Source: Gammaproteobacteria bacterium (GTDB lineage: Bacteria; Pseudomonadota; Gammaproteobacteria; JABABF01; JAHRAO01). From it: a DNA stretch of 45,774 nt. Below are positions 27,355-36,718 of the stretch, in pieces; the first letter of the stretch is position 1; each line of letters opens with the position of its first letter. The notes under the pieces are model-generated. The model worked only from the letters and a program-made list of their open reading frames with translations, did no database searches and was not told where the DNA came from. Position numbers and translations under genes: made by a program. The stretch covers positions 1 through 45,774 of the forward strand of contig JAHRAO010000033.1 of assembly GCA_020027215.1 (NCBI GenBank), read 5' to 3'.

Positions 27355-29070
27355 AAAGTGTAGCCACGATTTGTGGTCAGCACGGCAGAGCCCTAATTCG
27401 CTCGCCCATTGCAATATGGGAATGTTAAAACCAGTTTTGCGCCGCTTGTGAACTGTGGCGGGTAAATCGAGATTGAGAGTGCGAAATATCTGTCTTTTCT
27501 CCAGTTGCGGCAATGGATGTAAAAGCGGGAGCACCTGGCGCAAGAAAAATACATCCACAAAAGGAACTCTAATTTCCACTGAATGTGCCATTCCTGCCCA
27601 ATCACTGTCGCGGAGCAATTGATTGCGCATATAGTAGGACATTTCCAGCGCCATAACCTTTTTCCACGGCGTTCCTATTTTGTTGACTCGCTGCGTGAGG
27701 TGCGAAAAGTGTTGCAAGGTTTCCCACCCTTCGGCAATAATATCCGGTTCTAATACATCGGGTAATTCCCACGGCATATACAGTCCGCGCAGAATGTAAT
27801 AAGTTTGTGCCATGTCTCCCGCATAAGTAAATAATCCAGCATATTTAGGCGCAAAATGCCGACAGAGTGCGGCGAGCGTTTTGCCCACGAGTGCAATTGG
27901 GCGCAACGAAAGGGTGCGATTGATGAAAGGGATACGTTGAAAAGAAGGATACCCGCCAAATAATTCATCGCCGCCTAAACCCGATATGCACACTTTAATC
28001 CGCTGGGCAGCACAAACCTGACTAACAAAATAAGTATTCGCCCCATCAATGCTCGGCTGATCCATTGCGGTAAGAAAATGTTCCAGCGAATCGGCAAAGT
28101 GTTCTTTGTCAATGTGTTGGGCATCCCATTGGCATCTATAGTGGCGTGCCACCGCTTGTGCAATGGGGACTTCATCGTGTTGGGTGTTGCGAAATTCGGA
28201 AAAACCTAAAGTGAAAGTATGTATATTGCGCCGCTCGGCAGCCGATGCGAGAAGAACCGATGAATCTAGTCCCGCAGAGAGAAAAAGCCCGACGGGCACA
28301 TCGGCTACTAAGTGATAACGCATTGTTTCACGAATCAATTCGGTAAGGGACTGATCATGGGGTGGATCTATGTTGCGAATGTGTTCGACGAAATTGGAGT
28401 GTACGTACTGCTTCACTTGACCCTTGGACAGAGTGAGGGTCTCGCCGGCTTTAAGTAGGTAGACGCCACGATAGAGCGTGTAGGGTTCGGGAACGCTCCC
28501 CCAGAGTAGTAGACCCACTTGTCCGGCAGGTGAGGCGGCAGTCGGGAAGTGTGCCGATTGCCGCAATGCTTTCACAGTGCTCGCAAAGCGGAGTGTTTTT
28601 CCGTTATCCCAGTAATAAAGGGGCTTGATACCGAAAGGGTCGCGCCCCATAAATACCGAATCATTGCGCTGGTCGTAAATGGCAAAGGTATACATCCCGC
28701 GTAATTTGTGCACCATTGCTGTGCCGTAATGGGCGTAAAGGGCGAGGAGCACTTCAGTGTCCGAGTGTGTGCGAAAAGAGTATTGATGCTCGGCAATACA
28801 GAGGGTGCGTAATTCTTGATAATTATAAATTTCGCCATTGAAAGTGATTGTGTAATGACCATCTGCACTATGCATTGGCTGGTTGGCGGCAGTACTCAGG
28901 TCTATAATGCTCAATCGGCGGTGACCAAAGCCCACTTTTCCGTTTGGTGAGATCCAGGCCCCAGCACTGTCGGGACCCCGTGTCGTCATCGCATCGCGCA
29001 CTTTAATCAGTTCATCGTTCTCCACTGGAGGAGCGTCCCGATAAGCAATGATGCCGTTAATGCCGCACAT
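27334..29070 (-). CDS. asnB: Asparagine synthase (glutamine-hydrolysing), AsnB type
   Basis: The enzyme makes asparagine from aspartate, ATP and glutamine. The 578 residues comprise an N-terminal Ntn glutaminase domain, starting MCGING with nucleophile C2 and with TRGPDSAG, FNGEIYNY and SDTEVLL. The C-terminal ATP-pyrophosphatase domain has the P-loop SAGLDSS (usually SGGxDSS) and ISGLGGDELFGGYP. The G-to-A change is in the second P-loop position, and I infer it remains functional. Some related enzymes act in surface polysaccharide clusters, but here it is the last gene behind recJ (3 nt gap), which fits an amino acid role. Its end overlaps the TerB-like gene. Confidence 0.9.
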   Translation of the reverse strand: MCGINGIIAYRDAPPVENDELIKVRDAMTTRGPDSAGAWISPNGKVGFGHRRLSIIDLSTAANQPMHSADGHYTITFNGEIYNYQELRTLCIAEHQYSFRTHSDTEVLLALYAHYGTAMVHKLRGMYTFAIYDQRNDSVFMGRDPFGIKPLYYWDNGKTLRFASTVKALRQSAHFPTAASPAGQVGLLLWGSVPEPYTLYRGVYLLKAGETLTLSKGQVKQYVHSNFVEHIRNIDPPHDQSLTELIRETMRYHLVADVPVGLFLSAGLDSSVLLASAAERRNIHTFTLGFSEFRNTQHDEVPIAQAVARHYRCQWDAQHIDKEHFADSLEHFLTAMDQPSIDGANTYFVSQVCAAQRIKVCISGLGGDELFGGYPSFQRIPFINRTLSLRPIALVGKTLAALCRHFAPKYAGLFTYAGDMAQTYYILRGLYMPWELPDVLEPDIIAEGWETLQHFSHLTQRVNKIGTPWKKVMALEMSYYMRNQLLRDSDWAGMAHSVEIRVPFVDVFFLRQVLPLLHPLPQLEKRQIFRTLNLDLPATVHKRRKTGFNIPILQWASELGLCRADHKSWLHFLMTRSL

Positions 29071-29073
29071 AGA

Positions 29074-30804
29074 TCACGCCATAGTTAATTTTTTTATCCA
29101 TTTGACGATGAGCACAATATGTTCCATACCTTGAAAGCGTCTCATTTTAAGTTGATAAGCGATATGGACGGTACGCACCGATTTATCAGGCCACTCATTG
29201 TGATCCATTTGAAAAACAATGGCATCCATTTTCTTTTCTATAGCGTCAGGCGATGAAACTTGTAGTTTAAGATGGCGCTCCGCCATAATATGCTGTGCGT
29301 GGAGAGTAAACTCACCGTCAAATAAGGGTTCGATAAAATGCTGTCCCCAAGGACCATTTTCGTGCAGCGCTTTGGCGATAGGGATGCTCAATAGATCACT
29401 CGACAGCAGGCCATCGCTCAAAATGGTTGGCGACAAATCTTCGAGTGGCACCTGCCGTTGCACTTCGGCATTGAATATGGCACTGAATTGAGCGTAGTTT
29501 TCTTTGCGGATGGTCAATCCTGCGGCCATCGCATGTCCGCCATAAGAGAGTAACAAATTGCGATGGCGTTGGTCAATGTTGACTAGCGCGTCTTGAATGT
29601 GAAATCCGCTAATTGAGCGCGCCGATCCTTGTAGAATATTTTCTGTGCCCGCGAATATTATTGTGGGGCGATGGTAGATTGCTTTGATCCGCCCAGCAAG
29701 AATACCAATGACGCCTTGATGCCATTGTGCGTCGTAAAGACAGATTCCGTATGGGCGTTGATCATTCAATTGCATAGAATTGAGTATGTGCTGTGCTTGC
29801 TCGTGCATTGTGTGTTCAATTTTGCGCCGCTCGGTATTGTAAGTATGCAGTTCTAATGCGTGTTCATGGGCTAATTCTTCTTTTGTGCTGAGTAGACATT
29901 CCACCCCCACCGACATATCGTCTAACCGTCCCGCCGCGTTCAACATGGGGATGACTGAAAAAGCAAGGTCATCGGCGGAGAGATATGCTAATTGCCGCTT
30001 GGCAATTTTGAGCAAGGCTAATATTCCTGGCCTCGTTTTGCCACTCCGAATGCGGTGTAGCCCGTGATGGACGAGAATACGGTTGTTGTAATCGAGCGGC
30101 ATCATATCGGCAATAGTGGCGATCGCAACGAGGTCTAAGTAATGACTACAGGATACGGGGGTGATCTGTTGTTGCATAAACCAATTGTGCAAATGGGTGT
30201 GCAGTGCGGCAACTACATAAAAAACTACCGCACAACCGGCAAGGTTTTTGCTGGCAAAAGAGCATCCGGGTTGGTTCGGATTGACGATCACTGCATTGCT
30301 TGGCAGGCGAGTGCTCGGTAGATGATGGTCACTGATCAGAACGCGCATCCCTAAATCGTATGCAACTTGAATGCCTTCTATGCTGGTGATCCCATTATCA
30401 ACGGTGATGATTAAGTCGGTTCTCCGTTGATGGGCAAGTTGTGCAATGGGTTTGGAAAATCCATAACCCTGTTCAAAGCGATTGGGAATGAAGTAATTGA
30501 TGTTGCGATACCCCATATCGTGTAGCGCTAACATAGCAAGGGCGCACCCTGTTGCGCCATCGGCATCATAATCGCCAATAATTAAAATGCGCCATTGTTC
30601 CTGTAGAGCTTGCGTGAGTAAAGCCACTGCCTGATCTATGCCTTTCATATCCTGTGCGGGCAGTAGGTTTTGTAGGCGCAAATCCAATTGGGTTTCGCAT
30701 GTTATGCCGCGATTGCGGTAAATCTGTGCTAATAATTGCGGTACGGCGGCTGAGAATGCGGTATCGGTGAGCGGAGTGCGGCGCTGAATAGGGGAAGCAA
30801 TCAT
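29074..30804 (-). CDS. recJ: Single-stranded-DNA-specific exonuclease RecJ
   Basis: RecJ is a 5'-3' ssDNA exonuclease for recombination and mismatch repair. The 576 residues match the family length. DHH-family motifs are DYDADGATG (motif I, about residue 80), TVDNGI, and SDHHLPS (motif III). The C-terminal half holds the DHHA1 and OB-fold parts, including SGFHIQDAL and YGGHAMAAGLT. Its ATG overlaps the thrC stop (ATGA). Confidence 0.96.
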   Translation of the reverse strand: MIASPIQRRTPLTDTAFSAAVPQLLAQIYRNRGITCETQLDLRLQNLLPAQDMKGIDQAVALLTQALQEQWRILIIGDYDADGATGCALAMLALHDMGYRNINYFIPNRFEQGYGFSKPIAQLAHQRRTDLIITVDNGITSIEGIQVAYDLGMRVLISDHHLPSTRLPSNAVIVNPNQPGCSFASKNLAGCAVVFYVVAALHTHLHNWFMQQQITPVSCSHYLDLVAIATIADMMPLDYNNRILVHHGLHRIRSGKTRPGILALLKIAKRQLAYLSADDLAFSVIPMLNAAGRLDDMSVGVECLLSTKEELAHEHALELHTYNTERRKIEHTMHEQAQHILNSMQLNDQRPYGICLYDAQWHQGVIGILAGRIKAIYHRPTIIFAGTENILQGSARSISGFHIQDALVNIDQRHRNLLLSYGGHAMAAGLTIRKENYAQFSAIFNAEVQRQVPLEDLSPTILSDGLLSSDLLSIPIAKALHENGPWGQHFIEPLFDGEFTLHAQHIMAERHLKLQVSSPDAIEKKMDAIVFQMDHNEWPDKSVRTVHIAYQLKMRRFQGMEHIVLIVKWIKKLTMA

Positions 30805-32183
30805 AACTGCTCTAAAAGATGTTGTCGCACTGCCGCAAAATTGTTGGGCAATCGGGTATATCGCTCTGGACGGGTCGTTAAATCGCTTAAATGGGCGGGT
30901 AATTGTGGCGTGGGGGCTTGCGAGGGGATTTGTTGTGGGAATTTTGCTGGATGAGCAGTGGCTAATACGATATTGTTGTGCCCTTTTTCTGCGTCGTGCA
31001 ATTGCATCTGTGAGGAAAGCCCGACCGCCGTATGTGGGTCGGGCAGATAGTGGTGTTGTAGATAAGACCGCTCCATCATCTGCATGGTGGCTTCATCGCT
31101 GATGCTACAACTGCTAAACTCTTGGCGAATTGCACCGAGCAGAGAAGAGGGCACAGTGACACAGCCTGTTTCTTGCTGTTGTATGAAATTGCTGACCGCG
31201 ACACTATCTTTTTCGCAAATTTCAAAGAGGAGGCGTTCAAAATTACTTGCCGCAGCGACATCCATGCTCGGTGAAATAGTGTGTTGGGCAGGACGAATAC
31301 GGTATTCGCCGGTTTGAAAAAAATGGTGCACTATATGGTTGCTGTTCACCGCCACATGGATCTTGTGGATGGGTAATCCCATTTTTCGTGCTAAATGCGC
31401 TGCATAGGCATTGCCGAAATTACCACTTGGAATAGTGTAATTGATATCTGTGTCCGTACTGCCGATACTGAGTGCCGAGGTGAAGTAGTAAATGATTTGA
31501 CACATAATGCGCCCCCAATTAATTGAGTTGGCGGCGATCAATCGGCGATTGGCTAAGTCGTTCATTTGAAAAAAGTGTTTGATTATTTTTTGGCAATCAT
31601 CAAAGTTGCCTTCAATGGCAATATTGTGCACATGCGGATAGGTGACCGTAGTCATTTGCCGCCGCTGAATTTCTGATATCTTTCCATGTGGATGGAGGAT
31701 GACAATATCCATTTGCTTTGAGTGGGCAAATCCCTCAATGGCAGCCGAGCCAGTATCGCCCGAAGTCGCGGCTAATAATACGGCACGCTGCCCATTTTCA
31801 TTGAGTACATAGTCAATCATAGTACCGAGCACCGCGAGCGAATAATCCTTAAATGCCATAGTCGGACCATAAAAGAGCTCCAATAACCATATATGCTCGT
31901 CCCACTGGATTAAGGGAGCGATGGCTGGATGACGGAAATTATCCCACCCGTGCCGTAGTAACTTTTGCAGGGTGGGGGCGGGAATGTCGCTACCGATAAA
32001 GGGGTGCATTATATGCCACGCAATTTCGTGATAGTGGCATCCTTTCCACGAGGCAATTTCTTGCCGACTAAATTGCGGGACGCTTTCTGGAACATAAAGG
32101 CCTCCATCGGGAGCGGTTCCCGACAGAAGAATATGGAGAAAATTTTGTGCTTCGCTTTTGCCGCGCGTGCTAATGTAACGCAT
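30801..32183 (-). CDS. thrC: Threonine synthase
   Basis: ThrC converts O-phosphohomoserine to threonine with PLP. From the ATG at 32183 the product has 460 residues and the family N-terminus MRYISTRG; the TTG at 32186 is an unlikely start. The PLP lysine is K112 in TMAFKDYSLA. SGDTGSAAIEGF is a substrate-binding block and SGNFGNAYA binds the cofactor phosphate. It lies 3 nt after hom and overlaps recJ by ATGA, so hom and thrC are coexpressed. Confidence 0.96.
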   Translation of the reverse strand: MRYISTRGKSEAQNFLHILLSGTAPDGGLYVPESVPQFSRQEIASWKGCHYHEIAWHIMHPFIGSDIPAPTLQKLLRHGWDNFRHPAIAPLIQWDEHIWLLELFYGPTMAFKDYSLAVLGTMIDYVLNENGQRAVLLAATSGDTGSAAIEGFAHSKQMDIVILHPHGKISEIQRRQMTTVTYPHVHNIAIEGNFDDCQKIIKHFFQMNDLANRRLIAANSINWGRIMCQIIYYFTSALSIGSTDTDINYTIPSGNFGNAYAAHLARKMGLPIHKIHVAVNSNHIVHHFFQTGEYRIRPAQHTISPSMDVAAASNFERLLFEICEKDSVAVSNFIQQQETGCVTVPSSLLGAIRQEFSSCSISDEATMQMMERSYLQHHYLPDPHTAVGLSSQMQLHDAEKGHNNIVLATAHPAKFPQQIPSQAPTPQLPAHLSDLTTRPERYTRLPNNFAAVRQHLLEQL

Positions 32184-32186
32184 CAA

Positions 32187-33434
32187 TTAATCCATCATCC
32201 GCAAACAGACGGGTTGACAGGAGACGTGTGTTGAAATATTTCTAAATATCTGGGATAAATCCTTAATATTGTTCAATCGCCATACGCTATAGGTTTTTGT
32301 GCCGATCATTTTGTGTCCGCCGACTGCATTGAAGATGGTGGCGATTTTTTTATCTGCGGCAGGGGTATGTGTGGTGCGCACGTAGTAATTGTTTTGTGTT
32401 TCAGCGATAAGTGGTAGTTTGGTTTGAAAGTGTGCGGATTGTGTAAGTGGTGCTCTTTCTTTCGCTAAAGTGATGACATCGGAAATGACTGCCGACGCAG
32501 TGGGTGCACCGCCTGCTCCATAGCCGCTATACCACGATGAACCAGCACCATCGGCATCAACTTGGATAATGTTTAATTCGTCATTGACATGCGCTAGCGG
32601 ATGATCTGTGGGGAGTAGCACAGGATAAGTGTGCAACGATACGCCCTGCGCATCATAAGATGCACTGGCTAAAGGTTTAATGCGGTAGCCCATTTCTTGC
32701 GCACAGGCGATATCCGCAGCTTCAATGGAGCGAATGCTTTCAGCATGAGTCGGCGGCGGGAGCTGGGCGATATGCCCAAAAGCTAATCGCGCTAATAAGG
32801 TAATCTTGTGCAAAGCATCTAATCCATCTATGTCTAAAGATGGATCCGCTTCGGCAAATCCCATAGCCTTCGCATGCGTCAATGCGTCATCAAATCTTTT
32901 CCCTGCACTCATCGCACTGAGTATATAGTTACTGGTACCGTTGAGAATGCCTCTAATCCGAGTAATGCGATTAGCGGCGAAAGAAGTGCACAGTATATTG
33001 ACGATGGGAATGGCACTGGCAACAGCAGCCTCATATAACAAAGAGACACCTTTTTGTTCACATGTGCTGAATAATGTGTCACCGTGTGCATAAAGGAGTG
33101 CTTTGTTTGCGGTAACAATATGTTTGCCATGATGAATGGCTTTTTTGAGCAAAGTGAACGCAGTGGTGCATTCGCCGATGAGTTCAATGCATACATCAAT
33201 TTCTGGATTGCTGGCGATGGCGAATATATCGGGTTCAATGATGACGCCATCAATTTTTTGATTTGTGCGTCGCGACGCAATATGTGTGAGTTGTACGTGC
33301 CGTCCCGCACGATTATCAATTAAGGTTTGGTTGCGGCGAAACAACGCTACAACTTGAGAGCCGACTGTGCCCATACCGCATAAGCCGACGCGCAAAGGTT
33401 TTTGTGCGGCAATAGACTGATCGCGTGCGGGCAT
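32187..33434 (-). CDS. hom: Homoserine dehydrogenase
   Basis: Hom reduces aspartate semialdehyde to homoserine. This is a monofunctional enzyme of 415 residues, with no aspartokinase domain. The NAD(P)-binding motif is GLCGMGTVGSQV near residue 18, VTANKALL holds a catalytic lysine, and LNGTSNYILS and AEADPSLDIDGLDA are family signatures. The C-terminal part (about 340-410) resembles the small ACT-type regulatory domain, so feedback by threonine is likely. It starts directly after the dsbC stop. Confidence 0.96.
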   Translation of the reverse strand: MPARDQSIAAQKPLRVGLCGMGTVGSQVVALFRRNQTLIDNRAGRHVQLTHIASRRTNQKIDGVIIEPDIFAIASNPEIDVCIELIGECTTAFTLLKKAIHHGKHIVTANKALLYAHGDTLFSTCEQKGVSLLYEAAVASAIPIVNILCTSFAANRITRIRGILNGTSNYILSAMSAGKRFDDALTHAKAMGFAEADPSLDIDGLDALHKITLLARLAFGHIAQLPPPTHAESIRSIEAADIACAQEMGYRIKPLASASYDAQGVSLHTYPVLLPTDHPLAHVNDELNIIQVDADGAGSSWYSGYGAGGAPTASAVISDVITLAKERAPLTQSAHFQTKLPLIAETQNNYYVRTTHTPAADKKIATIFNAVGGHKMIGTKTYSVWRLNNIKDLSQIFRNISTHVSCQPVCLRMMD

Positions 33435-34175
33435 TTAGGGAAGATTGAGCACTTTCAAAATATCTGAAGCACTACGGTAACCGCCAATGTGCTCGCCTTT
33501 TGCAGTGAACACGGCTGGTGTGCCGCGCAATTCTAATTGCCGAACTAACTGTAAGTGTTGCTTGATAGGGCTTTGGGGGCAAGTGGTGTAATTGATATGG
33601 CCACCAGATTTGAATGTGGTCAGTGCTTTACGTGTATTTTCTGCGCACCATGCCGTTTCAATTTTACGATACGATTCCGATCCGACACCGGCGCGTGGAA
33701 ATGCGAGGTAGCGCACACTCACTCCATTCTTATTGAGCTGGGGAACTTCACGGTGAAATTGACGGCAATAACCGCAGTCAATATCCGTAAACACTGTGAT
33801 CTGCGTTTTTTCCTGACCGGTTGCGGGAAATATAATGGTTTGGCTGTCTTTGACATTATTCAATTTGTCTACTAAATATGTATCCACCAATCCATTCGGC
33901 GACATTGCGTATAAAGTGCCTTGAATGAGCCATTCTCCCGCACTATCCACATAAAAAGGTCGGCTGTCTCTAATGTTGATGGTGTATAGTCCGTCAATTT
34001 TGCTTTTGCTAATGCGCTCAACTTGTATGTTAGTTGCGATTTGGTTCAGCTTCTCGCGGAGCACATCGGTTGTGTTTTGCGGCGTATGCGTTTGTGCCTG
34101 AAGAGTTGTCGAGAGAACAATACTAACGAGCAATACGGAAATGCAGTGATATGTGTGACAGGTTAATGTATTCAT
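33435..34175 (-). CDS. dsbC: Thiol:disulfide isomerase DsbC
   Basis: DsbC is a periplasmic disulfide isomerase kept reduced by DsbD. The 246-residue precursor has a signal peptide (about 1-27, ending in LQA). A dimerisation domain follows, then a thioredoxin-like domain with active site CGYC (C134, C137) and a second cysteine pair (C177, C199). The cis-proline region is RGTPAVF. It lies between xerD and hom, as in Pseudomonas; the spacing to hom is zero. Confidence 0.94.
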   Translation of the reverse strand: MNTLTCHTYHCISVLLVSIVLSTTLQAQTHTPQNTTDVLREKLNQIATNIQVERISKSKIDGLYTINIRDSRPFYVDSAGEWLIQGTLYAMSPNGLVDTYLVDKLNNVKDSQTIIFPATGQEKTQITVFTDIDCGYCRQFHREVPQLNKNGVSVRYLAFPRAGVGSESYRKIETAWCAENTRKALTTFKSGGHINYTTCPQSPIKQHLQLVRQLELRGTPAVFTAKGEHIGGYRSASDILKVLNLP

Positions 34176-34179
34176 TGTT

Positions 34180-35082
34180 TTATCCTCGTGGATGATGGTG
34201 TGAATGTAATTGTTTTAATCGCTCACGGGCAACGTGTGTATAGATCTGGGTGCTCGATAAGTGGCGATGCCCGAGTAAAAGTTGCACCACGCGCAGGTTG
34301 GCACCGTTATTGATGAGGTGGGTGGCAAAAGCATGGCGTAAAGTATGCGGTGAAATAAGCGGAATACCAGCAAGTTGACAATAGTGTTTGATGCGATACC
34401 AAAAGGCTTGTCGGGTCATGGGCGTGTGACGGCGGCTCAGGAAAAATGTTGTACATGCCTTTTGAGCGCTCAATGCAGGATAGGCTTCTGTGCGATAGCG
34501 GTTTATCCAATAAGCGGCTTCTTCACCAAACGGAATTAGCCGTTCTTTGTTGCCTTTACCGACAATGCGCATGATATGTTGTTGCATGTTAAATTGATAC
34601 GCTTGTACGGTAATGAGTTCGGTAATCCGCAACCCACAGGCATACATCAATTCCATCATAGTGCGGTCGCGTAACCCGTAATGAAGCGAACAATCGGGTG
34701 CGTCTAATAAGTATTGGATTTCTTGTTCGCTGAGCGTGTAGGGCACGTTGCGGGTCGGTAAAGGTCCTCGTATGTGCACTGTAGGATCGAGTGCAATTGT
34801 GTGATTGCGCAATTGATGGCGGTAAAAGCTGCGCAAACTGCACAGTGCGCGCGCAATAGATGCTGAAGTGTAGCCCCGATATTTTTCTGCGACATAAGAG
34901 CATATTTCGGCACGTGATGCTTCAATCAATTGACATTTTTGAGGATATAACCATTGGGTGAATGCCTCTAAGTCGCGGCGATAGGCGGCAATAGAGTGGG
35001 GGCTTAAACCCTGTTCGTGCCACAGCGCATCTAACCAATTATCTATGAATGCAGTTGTATCAGCGGTAGATGTATTGGTCAT
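34180..35082 (-). CDS. xerD: Site-specific tyrosine recombinase XerD
   Basis: XerD acts with XerC at the dif site to resolve chromosome dimers. The 300 residues have a SAM-like N-terminal domain and the catalytic domain with R152 (GLRITEL), K176 ([10 protein letters not shown]), H246 and R249 ([10 protein letters not shown]), H272 (GHRHLS) and Y281 (TQIYTHV). The C-terminal [13 protein letters not shown] end is a XerD feature, not XerC. It overlaps rplS by ATGA and precedes dsbC. No mobile element is attached, so it is the host recombinase. Confidence 0.94.
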   Translation of the reverse strand: MTNTSTADTTAFIDNWLDALWHEQGLSPHSIAAYRRDLEAFTQWLYPQKCQLIEASRAEICSYVAEKYRGYTSASIARALCSLRSFYRHQLRNHTIALDPTVHIRGPLPTRNVPYTLSEQEIQYLLDAPDCSLHYGLRDRTMMELMYACGLRITELITVQAYQFNMQQHIMRIVGKGNKERLIPFGEEAAYWINRYRTEAYPALSAQKACTTFFLSRRHTPMTRQAFWYRIKHYCQLAGIPLISPHTLRHAFATHLINNGANLRVVQLLLGHRHLSSTQIYTHVARERLKQLHSHHHPRG

Positions 35083-35465
35083 TCCGTCGGTGTGGCTGTA
35101 GGTTTCTTTTTGTTAATTTTTTCTTCAATTTTAGCCGCCCGTCCGCGCAATTCACGCTGATAGTATAGTTTGGCTTGTCTCACTTTACCGCGACGGTTGA
35201 TTTCAATACTTTCAATCAGCGGGCTATAGGTAGAAAAAGTGCGTTCCACTCCAACGCCATGCGAAATTTTGCGCACTGTGAAACCCGACCCTAATCCGCG
35301 TCGCCGAATAGCGATCACCACCCCAGTAAAAATCTGCACGCGTTGGCGCGTGCCTTCAACGATTTTAAGGCGCACCGTTACCGTGTCGCTAGGGGCAAAG
35401 TCAGGGATAGTTTTTTGTGCCATTTGTTGGCTTTCTATTTCGGTAATTAATTTATGTTTACTCAT
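35079..35465 (-). CDS. rplS: 50S ribosomal protein L19
   Basis: L19 sits at the 30S-50S interface. The 128 residues include the diagnostic [22 protein letters not shown] and [14 protein letters not shown], then [19 protein letters not shown]-like basic residues ([14 protein letters not shown]). The C-terminus is slightly extended with lysine-rich sequence. It lies 20 nt after trmD and overlaps xerD. Confidence 0.97.
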   Translation of the reverse strand: MSKHKLITEIESQQMAQKTIPDFAPSDTVTVRLKIVEGTRQRVQIFTGVVIAIRRRGLGSGFTVRKISHGVGVERTFSTYSPLIESIEINRRGKVRQAKLYYQRELRGRAAKIEEKINKKKPTATPTE

Positions 35466-35485
35466 CGTGAATATGTCCAGGATAT

Positions 35486-36169
35486 TTATGTTATAGGAGA
35501 TAAATCGGGACGCTTTGTGTGCGTCCGTTGTTCGGCATTTTTTTTGCGCCAGTTTTCAATTGCACGATGATCGCCACTGAGCAGTACGGGAGGTACTTTA
35601 TGGCCATGATACTCTGCGGGACGTGTGTATTGAGGGTAGTCTAATTGATTGTTGGTAAATGAATCTTGGCGAGCAGATAAATCGTTTCCGAGTGCTCCCG
35701 GCAACAAGCGCGCTAGCGCATCGATGAAGACCATAGCGGGAAGTTCGCCACCACTCAACACATAGTCGCCAATGGAAATTTCTTCGTTTATTTCGTTTTC
35801 AATGACTCGTTCATCAATCCCTTCATATCGCCCAGCAACCAATAACAATCGGGTATGCGATGCATATTGCGTCAAGCGCTCTTGGGTGAGGGGGGTTCCT
35901 TGCGGAGATAAATAAATAGTATGCACTGGTGCAGTCAAATGCTTGCGCGCAGCAGAAATGGCGCTGACGAGCGGGGGAGCACACATGACCATGCCCGGAC
36001 CGCCACCGTAAGGACGATCATCTACTGTGCGGCGATTGTCTGTGGTGTAATCGCGCGGATTGAAAAAATGAATGTTGAGTTGCTCGTTCTGCACCGTGCG
36101 CCCTGTGACTCCGTATTGCATCACAGCACTAAACAATTCGGGGAAAAGAGTAATAATACCAATGTCCAT
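35486..36169 (-). CDS. trmD: tRNA (guanine37-N1)-methyltransferase TrmD
   Basis: TrmD is the SPOUT-class methyltransferase that makes m1G37 in tRNAs and so prevents +1 frameshifting. The 227 residues show [12 protein letters not shown], the knotted region [14 protein letters not shown], and [15 protein letters not shown], as well as RQDSF for catalysis. It lies 3 nt after rimM in the conserved rpsP-rimM-trmD-rplS order. Confidence 0.97.
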   Translation of the reverse strand: MDIGIITLFPELFSAVMQYGVTGRTVQNEQLNIHFFNPRDYTTDNRRTVDDRPYGGGPGMVMCAPPLVSAISAARKHLTAPVHTIYLSPQGTPLTQERLTQYASHTRLLLVAGRYEGIDERVIENEINEEISIGDYVLSGGELPAMVFIDALARLLPGALGNDLSARQDSFTNNQLDYPQYTRPAEYHGHKVPPVLLSGDHRAIENWRKKNAEQRTHTKRPDLSPIT

Positions 36170-36172
36170 TAT

Positions 36173-36718
36173 TCAAAAATCCATTGGCCAATCGACGACA
36201 ATGCGATTGTTGGATAAATCAATCTCACGGACAACCCGTTCGGGTAAATAGGGAATGAGTCGTTCTTTCGGCTGCTTTTCTTCCTGTGTGTTGGTGACCA
36301 CAAGGACATCGTTAGCGCCCGTTGCCATAATATCGTGCACTGTGCCGATCTGCTCATCACATTGATCAATGTGATAGACATCTAATCCCTTAATTTGATG
36401 CCAATAAAATTGCCCAGACGGCAAAGCGGGTAGAGCAGATGAGCGCAAGGCAAGCGCACTATTTTGATAACCTTGTGCGCTATCTCTATCATCACACCCA
36501 ACTATATGGATAATAAATTGCCGGTGATGGTGACGCGCTTGATCGATATTGATTGCGTGCCATTCTTCATTAAACTGTATAGACAATGTATCGGCATATT
36601 CCATTATTGTGTGCGGTTCTTCTAAATAGGAGCGGAGTTTAACCCACCCTTTGATGCCGTGCGCTCCAGACACGTTCGCGACAATAATGAACTGGCGATC
36701 ATCAGAGGGGGTGTGCAT
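36173..36718 (-). CDS. rimM: Ribosome maturation factor RimM
   Basis: RimM helps mature the 30S head and binds S19. The 181 residues have the N-terminal RimM domain beginning VANVSGAHGIKGWVKLRS, and a C-terminal PRC-barrel region with GTVHDIMATGANDVLVV and IPYLPERVVREID. The start ATG overlaps the rpsP stop by one base (TAATG), so ribosomes leaving the unusual rpsP tail could reinitiate here. Confidence 0.95.
   Translation of the reverse strand: MHTPSDDRQFIIVANVSGAHGIKGWVKLRSYLEEPHTIMEYADTLSIQFNEEWHAINIDQARHHHRQFIIHIVGCDDRDSAQGYQNSALALRSSALPALPSGQFYWHQIKGLDVYHIDQCDEQIGTVHDIMATGANDVLVVTNTQEEKQPKERLIPYLPERVVREIDLSNNRIVVDWPMDF

Noticed and set aside
34180-35082. Tyrosine recombinase as evidence for an integrated mobile element
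   Set aside because: Its C-terminus and neighbours identify it as XerD of the host, and no attachment-site repeats or phage genes are present.
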